From: SVTX01 sp045632305
Lineage (GTDB): Bacteria > Bacillota > Clostridia > Oscillospirales > CAG-272
NCBI GenBank assembly: GCA_045632305.1
Contig: JAZQWL010000020.1
Location: forward strand, 1-64,000
Direction of reading: 5' to 3'
DNA length: 64,000 nucleotides
Numbering within the stretch: the first letter of the stretch is position 1; every line of letters begins with the position of its first letter. A program made the position numbers and the translations under genes. Positions 1 through 8,900 of this stretch are shown here, piece after piece. The notes beneath the pieces were generated by a model. That model worked only from the letters and a program-made list of their open reading frames with translations, did no database searches and was not told the DNA's origin.

Positions 1-1452
1 CATGGTGTACATGCTCTTCGCGGTGTACATTTTGATCTCAGAGCCGGCGAGGTTCACGCACTTATGGGCGAGAATGGTGCAGGCAAATCCACCTTGATGA
101 AGGTGCTTTGTGGAATTCATAAAAGAGACGAAGGCGATGTAATTCTTTTCGGCAACCATGTTAATTTCAATAACATCAAGGAATCACAGGTTGCTGGTAT
201 AAGTATGATCCATCAGGAATTGAACATGATGAATCATCTCACTGTTGCTCAGAATATCTATATCGGTCGTGAACCCATGAAGGGGCCCTATATCGACGAC
301 AAGAAAATGGAACAAGACGCAGCTAAACTTTTCCGAAAAATCGGTGTTAAAATTGATCCTTCTGCAACTCTTGGTACGCTTACAGTCGGAAAGCAGCAGA
401 TGGTAGAAATCGCAAAGGCTGTATCCCGCGATGCAAAAATACTTGTTCTTGATGAGCCCACCGCAGCTCTCACTCAGCTTGAGGTTGAGGAGCTCTTTAA
501 GATAATGAGAGATCTTAAGTCCAAGGGAATCGGTATGATCTATATTTCCCACCGTATGGACGAAATCAATGTCATCTCCGACAGAATCACAGTAATGCGT
601 GACGGTGAATACGTTGGCACAGTTGACACCGCCAATACCACAAAGGACGAAATCGTTAAGATGATGGTAGGGCGCGTTATTTACGGTGACAAAAAAGAAT
701 ACAGCAACATTCCCGACGACGCCCCCGTTGTTCTTGAGGTAAGAAACCTCAACAGGGGTAAGGAATTAAGAGACGTAAGCTTCAAGCTTCGTCGCGGTGA
801 GATCCTAGGCTTCTCGGGACTTATGGGCGCAGGTAGAACTGAAACAGCTCGTGCGATTTACGGTGCTGACCACTTCAACAGCGGTGAGATCTACATCAAC
901 GGTAAAAAGGTCAACATCAAGACACCCAAGCAGGCAGTTCAGCACGGCATCTGCTATCTCTCCGAAGATAGAAAGAGATACGGTCTCCTTCTCGACAAGT
1001 CGGTTGCGGAAAACTCCGCCCTCGCTTCCCTTGACGATTACATCAACGCAGGTTGGATCGACGATGCGACGATTGAAAAAGACGCAAAAAGAGAAAACGC
1101 AAAGCTCAAGACGAAGACTCCGTCCATCAGACAGCTCACAAAGAACCTGTCCGGTGGTAATCAGCAGAAGGTAATTATCGCCCGCTGGCTTCTCAAGAAT
1201 TCCGATATTTTTATTTTCGACGAGCCCACAAGAGGTATCGATATCGGAGCAAAAAGCGAAATGTACACGCTCATGGAGGAACTCGCTTCTCAAGGTAAAT
1301 CCGTAATCATGATTTCTTCTGAGCTTGCGGAAATTCAACGACTCAGCGACCGCGTCGTCGTCATGTGTGAAGGCCGCATTACGGCAACACTCGACATCGA
1401 GGACGCAACCCAAGAAACAATTATGAAATATGCTACGATGAGGGAGGAATAA
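1..1452 (+). CDS. Sugar ABC importer ATPase, RbsA/MglA type (5' truncated by window)
   Basis: Cytoplasmic ATPase that powers uptake of a monosaccharide. The frame is already open at base 1, and the residues before the first ATG at 64 (HGVHALRGVHFDLRAGE) are the usual beginning of the first nucleotide-binding domain. That ATG is therefore internal and the true start lies outside the window. Two tandem ATPase domains are visible: the first has Walker A GENGAGKST and Walker B ILVLDEPTAAL; the second has the degenerate P-loop GLMGAGRTE, signature LSGGNQQ and IFIFDEPTRGID. This double-domain layout is typical of ribose/galactose-type importers. A permease starts 4 bases after the stop and a binding protein follows. 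The sugar cannot be read from the sequence; nearby fucI suggests L-fucose or another deoxysugar. Confidence 0.93.
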   Translation, partial: HGVHALRGVHFDLRAGEVHALMGENGAGKSTLMKVLCGIHKRDEGDVILFGNHVNFNNIKESQVAGISMIHQELNMMNHLTVAQNIYIGREPMKGPYIDDKKMEQDAAKLFRKIGVKIDPSATLGTLTVGKQQMVEIAKAVSRDAKILVLDEPTAALTQLEVEELFKIMRDLKSKGIGMIYISHRMDEINVISDRITVMRDGEYVGTVDTANTTKDEIVKMMVGRVIYGDKKEYSNIPDDAPVVLEVRNLNRGKELRDVSFKLRRGEILGFSGLMGAGRTETARAIYGADHFNSGEIYINGKKVNIKTPKQAVQHGICYLSEDRKRYGLLLDKSVAENSALASLDDYINAGWIDDATIEKDAKRENAKLKTKTPSIRQLTKNLSGGNQQKVIIARWLLKNSDIFIFDEPTRGIDIGAKSEMYTLMEELASQGKSVIMISSELAEIQRLSDRVVVMCEGRITATLDIEDATQETIMKYATMREE

Positions 1453-1456
1453 TACA

Positions 1457-2650
1457 ATGGCAAATTACAACGGCTTCAAAAGAGGCTTAAGAAGAACCAA
1501 AAACAACTTCATAAACTTTTTGTCTACCAAAGGCAAGCAGAATCTTATCGTTGTCGGTGCCCTTATCGTACTTATTGCGATATTCGGAATCTTCAACCCT
1601 AACTTCTTAGACAAGAGCAATATCGTAAGTATGACTCAGTCGCTCGCACCTTACGCTATCATGGCTCTCGGCGTTACGTTCGTTATCGCAACAGGCGGTA
1701 TCGACCTTTCAATCGGTACGGTATGTATCGCTTCCGCAGTTATTGCCGGCAAGCTTTACATGGAAGGCATGGCTCTTTGGGCTACAATTCCCGTAATGAT
1801 TGCAATCGGTACACTCTTTGGTGTTATCAACGGACTTCTTATTGCGAAGCTTAAGCTTCCCGCATTTATCGCTACACTCGGTACGATGATGCTCTCAAGA
1901 GGTCTTAGTGCAATCATCGCAGCTATTCCTAACATCTTCTATTTTTCAAGACCCGAAGACGACGGTGTTTGGTTCAAGAAACTTTTCTCTAACGCAAACG
2001 GAATCCCCACAGGTCTTTTCTGGGTTGTAGGCTTCGCTCTTATTTGCATGTACCTTATGTACAAGTGTAAGATCGGACGCTACATACTCTCCATCGGTTC
2101 CAACGAAGAAGCAACTCGTCTCTCTGGTATCAACACCGACAAGTACAAAATCATCGCTTACACCATTGGCGGTATGGCTGCAGGTATCGCAGCTATCTTC
2201 TGGGCAGCATCCTTCCCCACAGTTGCAGCAGCAACAGGTAACGGTATGGAGCTTGACACAATCGCAGGTGTATACATCGGCGGTACAAGTGCTGCAGGTG
2301 GCGTAGCATCCATCGCGGGCTCCGTAATCGGTAACATCATGCTCGTAGTTATCAGAAGCGGACTTAACTTCGTTCTTGCAAAGTTCAACCTCAACCTCAA
2401 CTCCACATATGTTACATACGTTCTTACAGGTATCATCGTAGTTGTTGCGGTTCTCATGGACGTTCTCAAGAACAAAAATGCTGCCAAGGTTAAGATCGAC
2501 ACTCCCAAGATCGCAGCAAAGCGTGCTCGCAAGCAGGCTCTCGCAGACAAGGAAGAAGCTATCGACAATGTAATCGCTGACAAGACACTTACAAAAAATG
2601 AAAAGAACGCAAAGATTGCAGCTCTCGAAGCTGAAATAAAAGCTCTTTAA
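1457..2650 (+). CDS. Sugar ABC importer permease, RbsC type
   Basis: Integral membrane subunit (397 aa) of the same importer, BPD_transp_2 family. Many hydrophobic segments are visible, beginning with LIVVGALIVLIAIFGIF near residue 30. It carries the family signature region around ATGGIDLSIG and the conserved GGTSAAGG stretch in the C-terminal half. The last 60 residues form a charged, Lys/Ala/Glu-rich cytoplasmic tail (DKEEAIDNVIADKTLTKNEK) that is longer than usual for RbsC. It starts 4 bases after the ATPase gene behind a GGGAGGA ribosome site and is clearly co-transcribed with it. Confidence 0.93.
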   Translation: MANYNGFKRGLRRTKNNFINFLSTKGKQNLIVVGALIVLIAIFGIFNPNFLDKSNIVSMTQSLAPYAIMALGVTFVIATGGIDLSIGTVCIASAVIAGKLYMEGMALWATIPVMIAIGTLFGVINGLLIAKLKLPAFIATLGTMMLSRGLSAIIAAIPNIFYFSRPEDDGVWFKKLFSNANGIPTGLFWVVGFALICMYLMYKCKIGRYILSIGSNEEATRLSGINTDKYKIIAYTIGGMAAGIAAIFWAASFPTVAAATGNGMELDTIAGVYIGGTSAAGGVASIAGSVIGNIMLVVIRSGLNFVLAKFNLNLNSTYVTYVLTGIIVVVAVLMDVLKNKNAAKVKIDTPKIAAKRARKQALADKEEAIDNVIADKTLTKNEKNAKIAALEAEIKAL

Positions 2651-2712
2651 AATCAAAATGTTACGGCATAGGCCGAGCAGATAAATAACCAAAATAATTT
2701 AGGAGGCACACT

Positions 2713-3759
2713 ATGAAAAAAGCATTATCCCTCATTCTTGCAATCGCATTGGTTATCACAGCAGTTGCAGCATTCGCAAGCTGTAACAAGAAAGAAGAGT
2801 CCGGCGAAAAGACAATCGCAGTTATCGCTAAGGGCGAGTCCCATGCATTCTGGCAGTCTGTAAAGGCAGGCGCAGAAGCAGCTGGCGCTAAGTACGGATA
2901 CAAGATCACATTCCGTGGTCCCGCAAGCGAATCCGCTAAGGATCTTCCCTCTCAGATGGAAATGGTTCAGACAGCTATCTCCAACAAGGCTGATGCTATC
3001 GTACTTGCAACTATCGGTACAGGTTTCGTTGATATGCTTAGCACAGCTAAGGACAACGGTACTCCCGTAGTTCACTTTGACTCCGGTATCTGGGCTGAAG
3101 ATATCGCTGCTCTCGACAAGGCAGGTAAGAACCCCCTCGTTTCCCACGTTGCTACAAGTAACTACAAGGCAGCAGAGCTCGCAGCTGAAAAGTTCTTCGA
3201 AGCTATCAAGGCTGACATCGCTGCTTCTGACGGTTCTTACGTAGTTGGTATCATCCAGCACGACGAAACACAGACAGGTACAGACAGAGCAAAGGGATTT
3301 GAAGACAAGTTCAAGGCTCTCGCAGACGCTGATGCTACAACAAAGGGCAAGTACACAATCGCTAAGGAAGTTAAGCCCGGCGACGCTGACAATGCATATA
3401 AGACCGCTCTCGAAGCTCTCTACGAAAAGGGCGCAGACGCTATCTTCATGACAAACGAAGGCGTTGTTAAACAGGTTTACGATGCAATCGGCGCAGCTGG
3501 TACAAAGTACGACGCTATCAAGTTCTGCGGTTACGATGCAGGCTCCAAGCAGATCGAATGGATGAAGGCAACAACAGGTCCCAAGCTCGTTGGTGCTGTT
3601 GCTCAGGACTCCTACCAGATCGGTTACCAGGCAGTTGAACAGGCAATCTTCGCTCTTGAAGGCAAGACAGTAACACCTTCCGTTGCTATCGCAGGCGCAT
3701 GGTGGAATGCTGAAAACGTTGACAAGATGATTGCTGATAAGCTCGTTTACGAAGGCTAA
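2713..3759 (+). CDS. Sugar-binding lipoprotein of the ABC importer
   Basis: Extracellular substrate-binding protein (348 aa), periplasmic-binding-protein type 1 (Peripla_BP_4) family. Residues 1-24 form a lipoprotein signal with the acylated Cys at 24 (AFASC). The mature protein has the two-lobed pattern: TIAVIAKGESHAFWQSVKAGAE at the start, DAIVLATIGTGF, a hinge region and DAIFMTNEG later. It is the last gene of the importer operon, with AGGAGG 7 bases before the ATG and a hairpin terminator-like structure after it. Codon choice is strongly biased towards a small codon set, as in fucI and the BMC genes, which suggests high expression. Confidence 0.93.
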   Translation: MKKALSLILAIALVITAVAAFASCNKKEESGEKTIAVIAKGESHAFWQSVKAGAEAAGAKYGYKITFRGPASESAKDLPSQMEMVQTAISNKADAIVLATIGTGFVDMLSTAKDNGTPVVHFDSGIWAEDIAALDKAGKNPLVSHVATSNYKAAELAAEKFFEAIKADIAASDGSYVVGIIQHDETQTGTDRAKGFEDKFKALADADATTKGKYTIAKEVKPGDADNAYKTALEALYEKGADAIFMTNEGVVKQVYDAIGAAGTKYDAIKFCGYDAGSKQIEWMKATTGPKLVGAVAQDSYQIGYQAVEQAIFALEGKTVTPSVAIAGAWWNAENVDKMIADKLVYEG

Positions 3760-3808
3760 TTTCAAATTTTAATTAACAGTAATAAAAACTGAATAATTAA
3801 ACTTTACG

Positions 3809-3838
3809 AGTCCCTCCCTGTCTTGGCAGGGAGGGACT
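3809..3838 (+). terminator. Hairpin after the sugar importer operon
   Basis: A perfect 12-bp stem, AGTCCCTCCCTG with CAGGGAGGGACT, closes a 6-base loop 50 bases after the importer stop codon. The T-run behind it is very short, so it may act as a partial terminator or 3'-end stabiliser, allowing some read-through into fucI. Confidence 0.6.
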
Positions 3839-3927
3839 TTGAAGTAGAGTGGCTACTCCCTAAATTAACTAAATTTAACTCGAGATCAAACAAATTGAAA
3901 TAAATATAAAATTGGAGGAAAAAATTT

Positions 3928-5730
3928 ATGGCACAGAACAGATACATCGGCGATTACCCCGTAATCGGTATCCGTCCCACAATTGACGGTCGTCGCGGTC
4001 CCCTCAAGGTTCGTGAAAGTCTTGAAGATCAGACAATGGCAATGGCAGAGGCCGCTAAGAAGCTCTTTGAGGAAAACCTTTGCTACTCCAACGGCGAACC
4101 CGTAAAGGTTGTTATCGCTGACACAACAATCGGTCGTGTTGCTGAAAGTGCAGCATGCGCAGCTAAGTTCAAGAAGGAAGGCGTAGACATCACACTTACA
4201 GTTACTCCCTGCTGGTGCTACGGCTCCGAAACAATGGATATGGATCCCCTCACAATCAAGGGTGTTTGGGGCTTTAACGGTACAGAACGTCCCGGCGCAG
4301 TTTACCTCGCTTCCGTTCTCGCTACACACGCTCAGAAGGGTCTTCCCGCGTTCGGCATTTACGGACACGACGTACAGAACCTTGACGAAGTAACAAACAT
4401 TCCTGCTGACGTTCAGGAAAAGCTTCTCCGCTTCGGTCGCGCTGCAGTTGCAGTTGCTACAATGAGAGGTAAGTCCTACCTCCAGATCGGTTCCATTTGT
4501 ATGGGTATCGGCGGCTCTATCATCGATCCCGCATTTATCGAAGAATATCTCGGCATGAGAGTTGAATCCGTTGACGAGGTTGAAATTATCAGAAGAATGA
4601 GCGAAGGCATCTACGATGCAGCTGAAGTTGAAAGAGCTAAGGCATGGATCAAGGATCACTGCAAGGAAGGTTGGGACAAGAACCCCGAATTCGTTAGAAC
4701 TTCCGATGAAAAGAAGGCAGAACAGTGGGACTTCCTCGCAAAGATGTACTGCATTATTAAGGACCTTATGAACGGTAACCCCAACCTTCCCGAAGGTTGC
4801 GAAGAAGAAATGGTTGGTCACAATGCAATCGCAGCGGGCTTCCAGGGTCAGAGACAGTGGACAGACTTCTATCCCAACTGCGACTTCCCCGAAGCACTCC
4901 TCAACTCCTCCTTCGACCACAACGGTGCTCGTGAGCCCTACATTCTCGCTACAGAAAACGACGTTCTCAACGGTCTTGGCATGCTCTTCATGAAGTTGCT
5001 TACAAACCGCGCTCAGATGTTCTCCGACGTAAGAACATACTGGTCTCCCGAAGCTTGCAAGAGAGCTTCCGGTTACGAAGTAACAGGCGTAGCTAAGGAA
5101 AACGGCGGTTTCATCCACCTTATCAACTCCGGTGCTACAGCTCTTGACGCTTGTGGCGAATGCCGCGACGAAAACGGCAATGCAGTTATGAAGAAGTGGT
5201 GGGAAGTTACAGACGCTGACATCGAAACAATGACAGCAGCTACAACATGGCCCGCAGCTGACAACGGCTACTTCAGAGGCGGCGGATTCTCCTCCTCCTT
5301 CACAACAAGAGCAGAAATGCCCGCTACAATGATCAGACTTAACCTCGTTAAGGGCCTCGGTCCCGTTCTTCAGATCGCTGAAGGTTGGACAGTTCAGCTT
5401 CCCGACGACGTTACAAAGACACTTATGATGCGTACAGACCCCACATGGCCTTGCACATGGTTCGCTCCTCGTTGCGACGGTAAGGAAGGTTCTCCCTTCA
5501 AGACTGCGTACGAAGTAATGAACAACTGGGGTGCTAACCACGGCGCTATCTCCTACGGTCACATCGGTGCAGACCTCATTACAATGTGCTCTATGCTCCG
5601 TATTCCCGTATGCATGCACAACGTTCCCACAGAGGACATCTTCCGTCCCGCAGCTTGGAACGCATTCGGCATGGATAAGGAAGGCCAGGACTACCGCGCT
5701 TGCGAAACTTACGGTCCTATGTATAAGTAA
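3928..5730 (+). CDS. fucI: L-fucose isomerase
   Basis: Converts L-fucose to L-fuculose (also D-arabinose to D-ribulose), a Mn-dependent cytoplasmic enzyme. At 600 aa it is close to the E. coli enzyme (591 aa), and conserved blocks are recognisable: GIRPTIDGRRG near the start, TPCWCYGSETMDMDP, WGFNGTERPGAVYLA and KSYLQIG. The residues known as metal/active-site ligands in the E. coli enzyme have counterparts at about Glu343 (ATEND), Asp367 (DVRTYW) and His538 (ANHG). A GGAGG site precedes the ATG. It lies 168 bases after the sugar importer and has its own strong terminator. No fuculokinase follows, so the next pathway step is encoded elsewhere, while the aldolase is in the BMC operon 46 kb away. 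Confidence 0.96.
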   Translation: MAQNRYIGDYPVIGIRPTIDGRRGPLKVRESLEDQTMAMAEAAKKLFEENLCYSNGEPVKVVIADTTIGRVAESAACAAKFKKEGVDITLTVTPCWCYGSETMDMDPLTIKGVWGFNGTERPGAVYLASVLATHAQKGLPAFGIYGHDVQNLDEVTNIPADVQEKLLRFGRAAVAVATMRGKSYLQIGSICMGIGGSIIDPAFIEEYLGMRVESVDEVEIIRRMSEGIYDAAEVERAKAWIKDHCKEGWDKNPEFVRTSDEKKAEQWDFLAKMYCIIKDLMNGNPNLPEGCEEEMVGHNAIAAGFQGQRQWTDFYPNCDFPEALLNSSFDHNGAREPYILATENDVLNGLGMLFMKLLTNRAQMFSDVRTYWSPEACKRASGYEVTGVAKENGGFIHLINSGATALDACGECRDENGNAVMKKWWEVTDADIETMTAATTWPAADNGYFRGGGFSSSFTTRAEMPATMIRLNLVKGLGPVLQIAEGWTVQLPDDVTKTLMMRTDPTWPCTWFAPRCDGKEGSPFKTAYEVMNNWGANHGAISYGHIGADLITMCSMLRIPVCMHNVPTEDIFRPAAWNAFGMDKEGQDYRACETYGPMYK

Positions 5731-5743
5731 TATACAAAAATTT

Positions 5744-5772
5744 GGGAGGAGCTTTCAGCTCCTCCCTTTTTT
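5744..5772 (+). terminator. Intrinsic terminator of fucI
   Basis: GGGAGGAGC and GCTCCTCCC form a perfect 9-bp stem around a 5-base loop, followed by six T. It begins 13 bases after the fucI stop. Confidence 0.9.
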
Positions 5773-5798
5773 GTGCCATCCTGTACTCTGCGCTCAAC

Positions 5799-5906
5799 GG
5801 GCGATTTTTGAATCGCCCCTGCGGACGGCGGCACCCGGGCACCACCCTGCAATTTTGCATTCTGCGCTCCATCCGTTACAAAAACGGGCAGATATAGAAT
5901 CTGCCC
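5799..5906. repeat. Pair of short intergenic hairpin repeats
   Basis: Two similar units lie 87 bases apart: GGGCGATT/AATCGCCC (5799-5818) and GGGCAGAT/ATCTGCCC (5886-5906). Each is preceded by AACGGGC or ACGGGC and followed by CCT plus a purine/C context. Related text, ctctgcgctc and ttctgcgctc, also recurs upstream of each. The arrangement suggests copies of a dispersed extragenic palindrome rather than terminators, since neither has a T-run. Confidence 0.5.
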
Positions 5907-5929
5907 CTACAATTCTTCATTTGGCACCA

Positions 5930-5960
5930 AAAAGAACCCGAGCCAAGCTCGGGTTCTTTT
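5930..5960. terminator. Bidirectional terminator between fucI region and Ig-repeat lipoprotein
   Basis: A 14-bp perfect stem AAAAGAACCCGAGC/GCTCGGGTTCTTTT around a 3-base loop, with A-runs on one side and T-runs on the other, so it can stop transcription from either side. On the minus strand it lies 12 bases after the lipoprotein stop. Confidence 0.88.
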
Positions 5961-5972
5961 GTTTGTTAATTA

Positions 5973-8900
5973 TTACTTGTGAACGTATTTAAGCGAAATA
6001 GCTGCACCACCGTAGTAAAGTGTGATGTAATCACCCATATAGAATTCTGCGCCGGGCTTTGTGAGTTGTTTATCAACATAACATCCGGTCTGACCGTCAG
6101 TATACGCGGTGCTGAACAAAGGCGCATTAAGCTGGGGATGAGTAGACGTTACGATAGTCTGGAATATGGGAGCTCCCGAAGATACATACTCGTCAAGCAC
6201 GGGGTTAGCAAACGTGCCGAGAGTAGTTATCTTACCGCCGCCAAGATCTGTAACGTTTATCGGAGAGTGTGTCTTCATAACGGGCTCGCCGTCAATTACA
6301 AGAGAAGCGTTACACATATCACCGTTAAGCGACATGCCTTCACCCGCCATAGCAACCATTATCATTGTAATCGTTTCAACGCCCTGGATCTGATCTGTGG
6401 ATGTAAATCCGTGAGGACCACCGGGTCCGCTGATAAGCGAGCTCATTGCTCTGATCTGAGCCGCGAGCTGTGTCTGACCTACTGCTACGAACCATGCCTC
6501 CTGACCTGTTACGTGAGTATAAACGTCGGATTTACCTGTTATATTTACCTCTGCGCCCGAGGTCTTATTGTAGTTTTCATTATAGTGAGGCGCCTGAACA
6601 AGAATTACAGGACCACCGCACTTGCCGAGAAGCGAGTCATTGATATTAACCTTGAGGTTTTCAATGTATCCCCAAGTAGCTTCATTTGTACCGCCACAGT
6701 CATCCTGATGCTCATTTTCATTCCAGAGGAAGAGATGTCCCTGCCATGCATTGTAGAGCTTACAATCGTCAAGGTTGAGTGTAGAGTTCACTTCTTCTAC
6801 GATAATAGATGTCATAAACGCATCAATGTTTACGTTATGCATATTAGTAACGTTCTCACCAACCTTATAGCTGGTAAGACCTCTCATATGTCTTTCGGAA
6901 GCGGACTGGTCGTTAGAGTTGGGGTCATTATCTCTTGTAGCGATATCCTGAATATTAACTACGAACTGTTCGAAGGGCTTAGACTTGCCTGCCAATGCTT
7001 CAGTTCTGATACTGCTATCTGCAGTGTCATTAAGTCTGATCTTGAAAAGGTCGGACGATGAATATTCGTCAGGGTTGTTTGCAACGCCCTTAGGTGTTAC
7101 GGTAGGAACGTTATACGAGTAAACCGTAAAGTAGTTACCGTAGATGGAGAAGGTCTTCTGATTCATATCGAGATTTCTCCAGAACAAGCCAAGCTGGTCG
7201 TAAATACCCTGCTTTACGCCATTAGAATCCGTGTAAACGTATTCGGGAGGAATATCATCCTCGCCAACGTCAAGATTGCCGTGAATAACGATAGCTGCGA
7301 GTGTAGAAGGTCTTGTTACGCCCTTGCTTGCAAGGAACTTGTCAACAACCTCAACCTGGTTGATTGCATTAGCTTTACCAAAGCATTCCTGTGTAATATC
7401 ACGGGAAACGTTCGTCATAACGTTAAGCTCCCATGCTTCGTAAACGTTATAACCGTCAACGATCGTTACCGTATATTCCTTTGTAACGCTAGCTTCATCA
7501 ATGTAGCTGGACGAGTCCGCAGGACGAATAACGATTCTGAACGTGTGACCAATAGCAGCTTCTGTAAAGTCATACGAATTGTTGATGGAATCAAATTCTA
7601 CCCATGTCGGGAGCTCTTCTTTTGTAAGGGGTGTGGACGAGCCGTCCTTATAAATAGTAGCCGAGGTAGGAATTGTCTTACCGTCTACGTCAATGATGTT
7701 ATCGTTAGCATCAAGAAGAATAACGTCAAGATAGAAGTTGAAAGGATTGTCATCACCTACGTAATAGGGACTGCTATCATCCTTGAAGTTGCCCTTGTAG
7801 CTTTCTCTTGTAACAAGAGCATCGGGAAGAAGCGCACCGAAGATAAGGCCGTCTACGGTAGGAGCTTCAACTACTGTAATAGTCATTGTATCCTTAACAC
7901 CCGAATATTCAACCTCAAGTGTTGCCTTACCTACAAAGAAGGTGTTTACATCACCAACCTTGAGCGCAGGATTATCTCTCTTTACGTAAATATATGTTCC
8001 GTCGTCGTACGTTACCTTAACGGAAATGTTGGACGTATCAACCTTCATACCAACGTATGCCTTGGGGAATACGCTTTCTTCTACGATTTCAACCGACGTA
8101 ATTCCTCTTACGATTACGTTTACAACAGTTGTAAAGTTATATTCCTTAACTTCCTTCTGAGAAACCGCGTCTATGTAGGTGAAATACGAAATGCCGTCGC
8201 AATAAACGAAGGAAATTGCCTTTGTGCCCGCGGAGCTTGTATCAAACTTTGCGGGAGTGATCTTAATATACTTATCTGTGAACGGAACACGGTAAACGTC
8301 ACCGTTATCATAGTATACGGAAAGCTTCATATCCGCGTAATTAAATGCGCCGCCCTGGAAAACGAGAGCGGGAACCGTGTCGTTAAGCGCGGAAATACGA
8401 ACTACCTTGATCTGTGTCAAGGGCATGGATGCAGTAAGGTTCTCAAGATAGGTTACCTTGAAGCTTGTAGAGCCGGCTTCGTAGCCCGCAAAGGTTACGC
8501 CCTGAAGCTCGCTTGCCTTAACCTGTCTGTGAGCGCCGTCTGTGTATTCAATATCAAGAACGAGTTTAGAATAATCAAGTGCATAACCCGCTCTGATGCT
8601 ATTGCTTACGCCACTGAAAATGGAAATGGACTTTTCTGCAATTACCTTATAAGAAACCGATATGGACGAGCCGTTATAAGTAATTGTAAGGGACTTATCG
8701 CCGCCTGTTGAGGTGTCGGGCTTGGAGATCGTCAACTTGTCTGCGTTAACGTAAACCATGGATGTATGCGTACCGTCAGAATATGTTACTTTTACCTGAG
8801 CGCCCGACGTATCAAGCGTATCACCTCTGTATACAGAGGATGCAATACCGCCGACAAGCTCGATGTTAGAAATGGGAAGGATCGCTACGTCAACCTCATC

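Noticed and set aside
3886..5619. 577-codon open frame opposite fucI
   Set aside because: Same shadow effect: Cys/Val/His-rich composition, no ribosome site, and the + strand is an unmistakable fucose isomerase.
7281..8711. 476-codon + strand frame across the Ig-repeat lipoprotein
   Set aside because: It follows the repeat periodicity of the minus-strand gene and has no start signals or protein family features.
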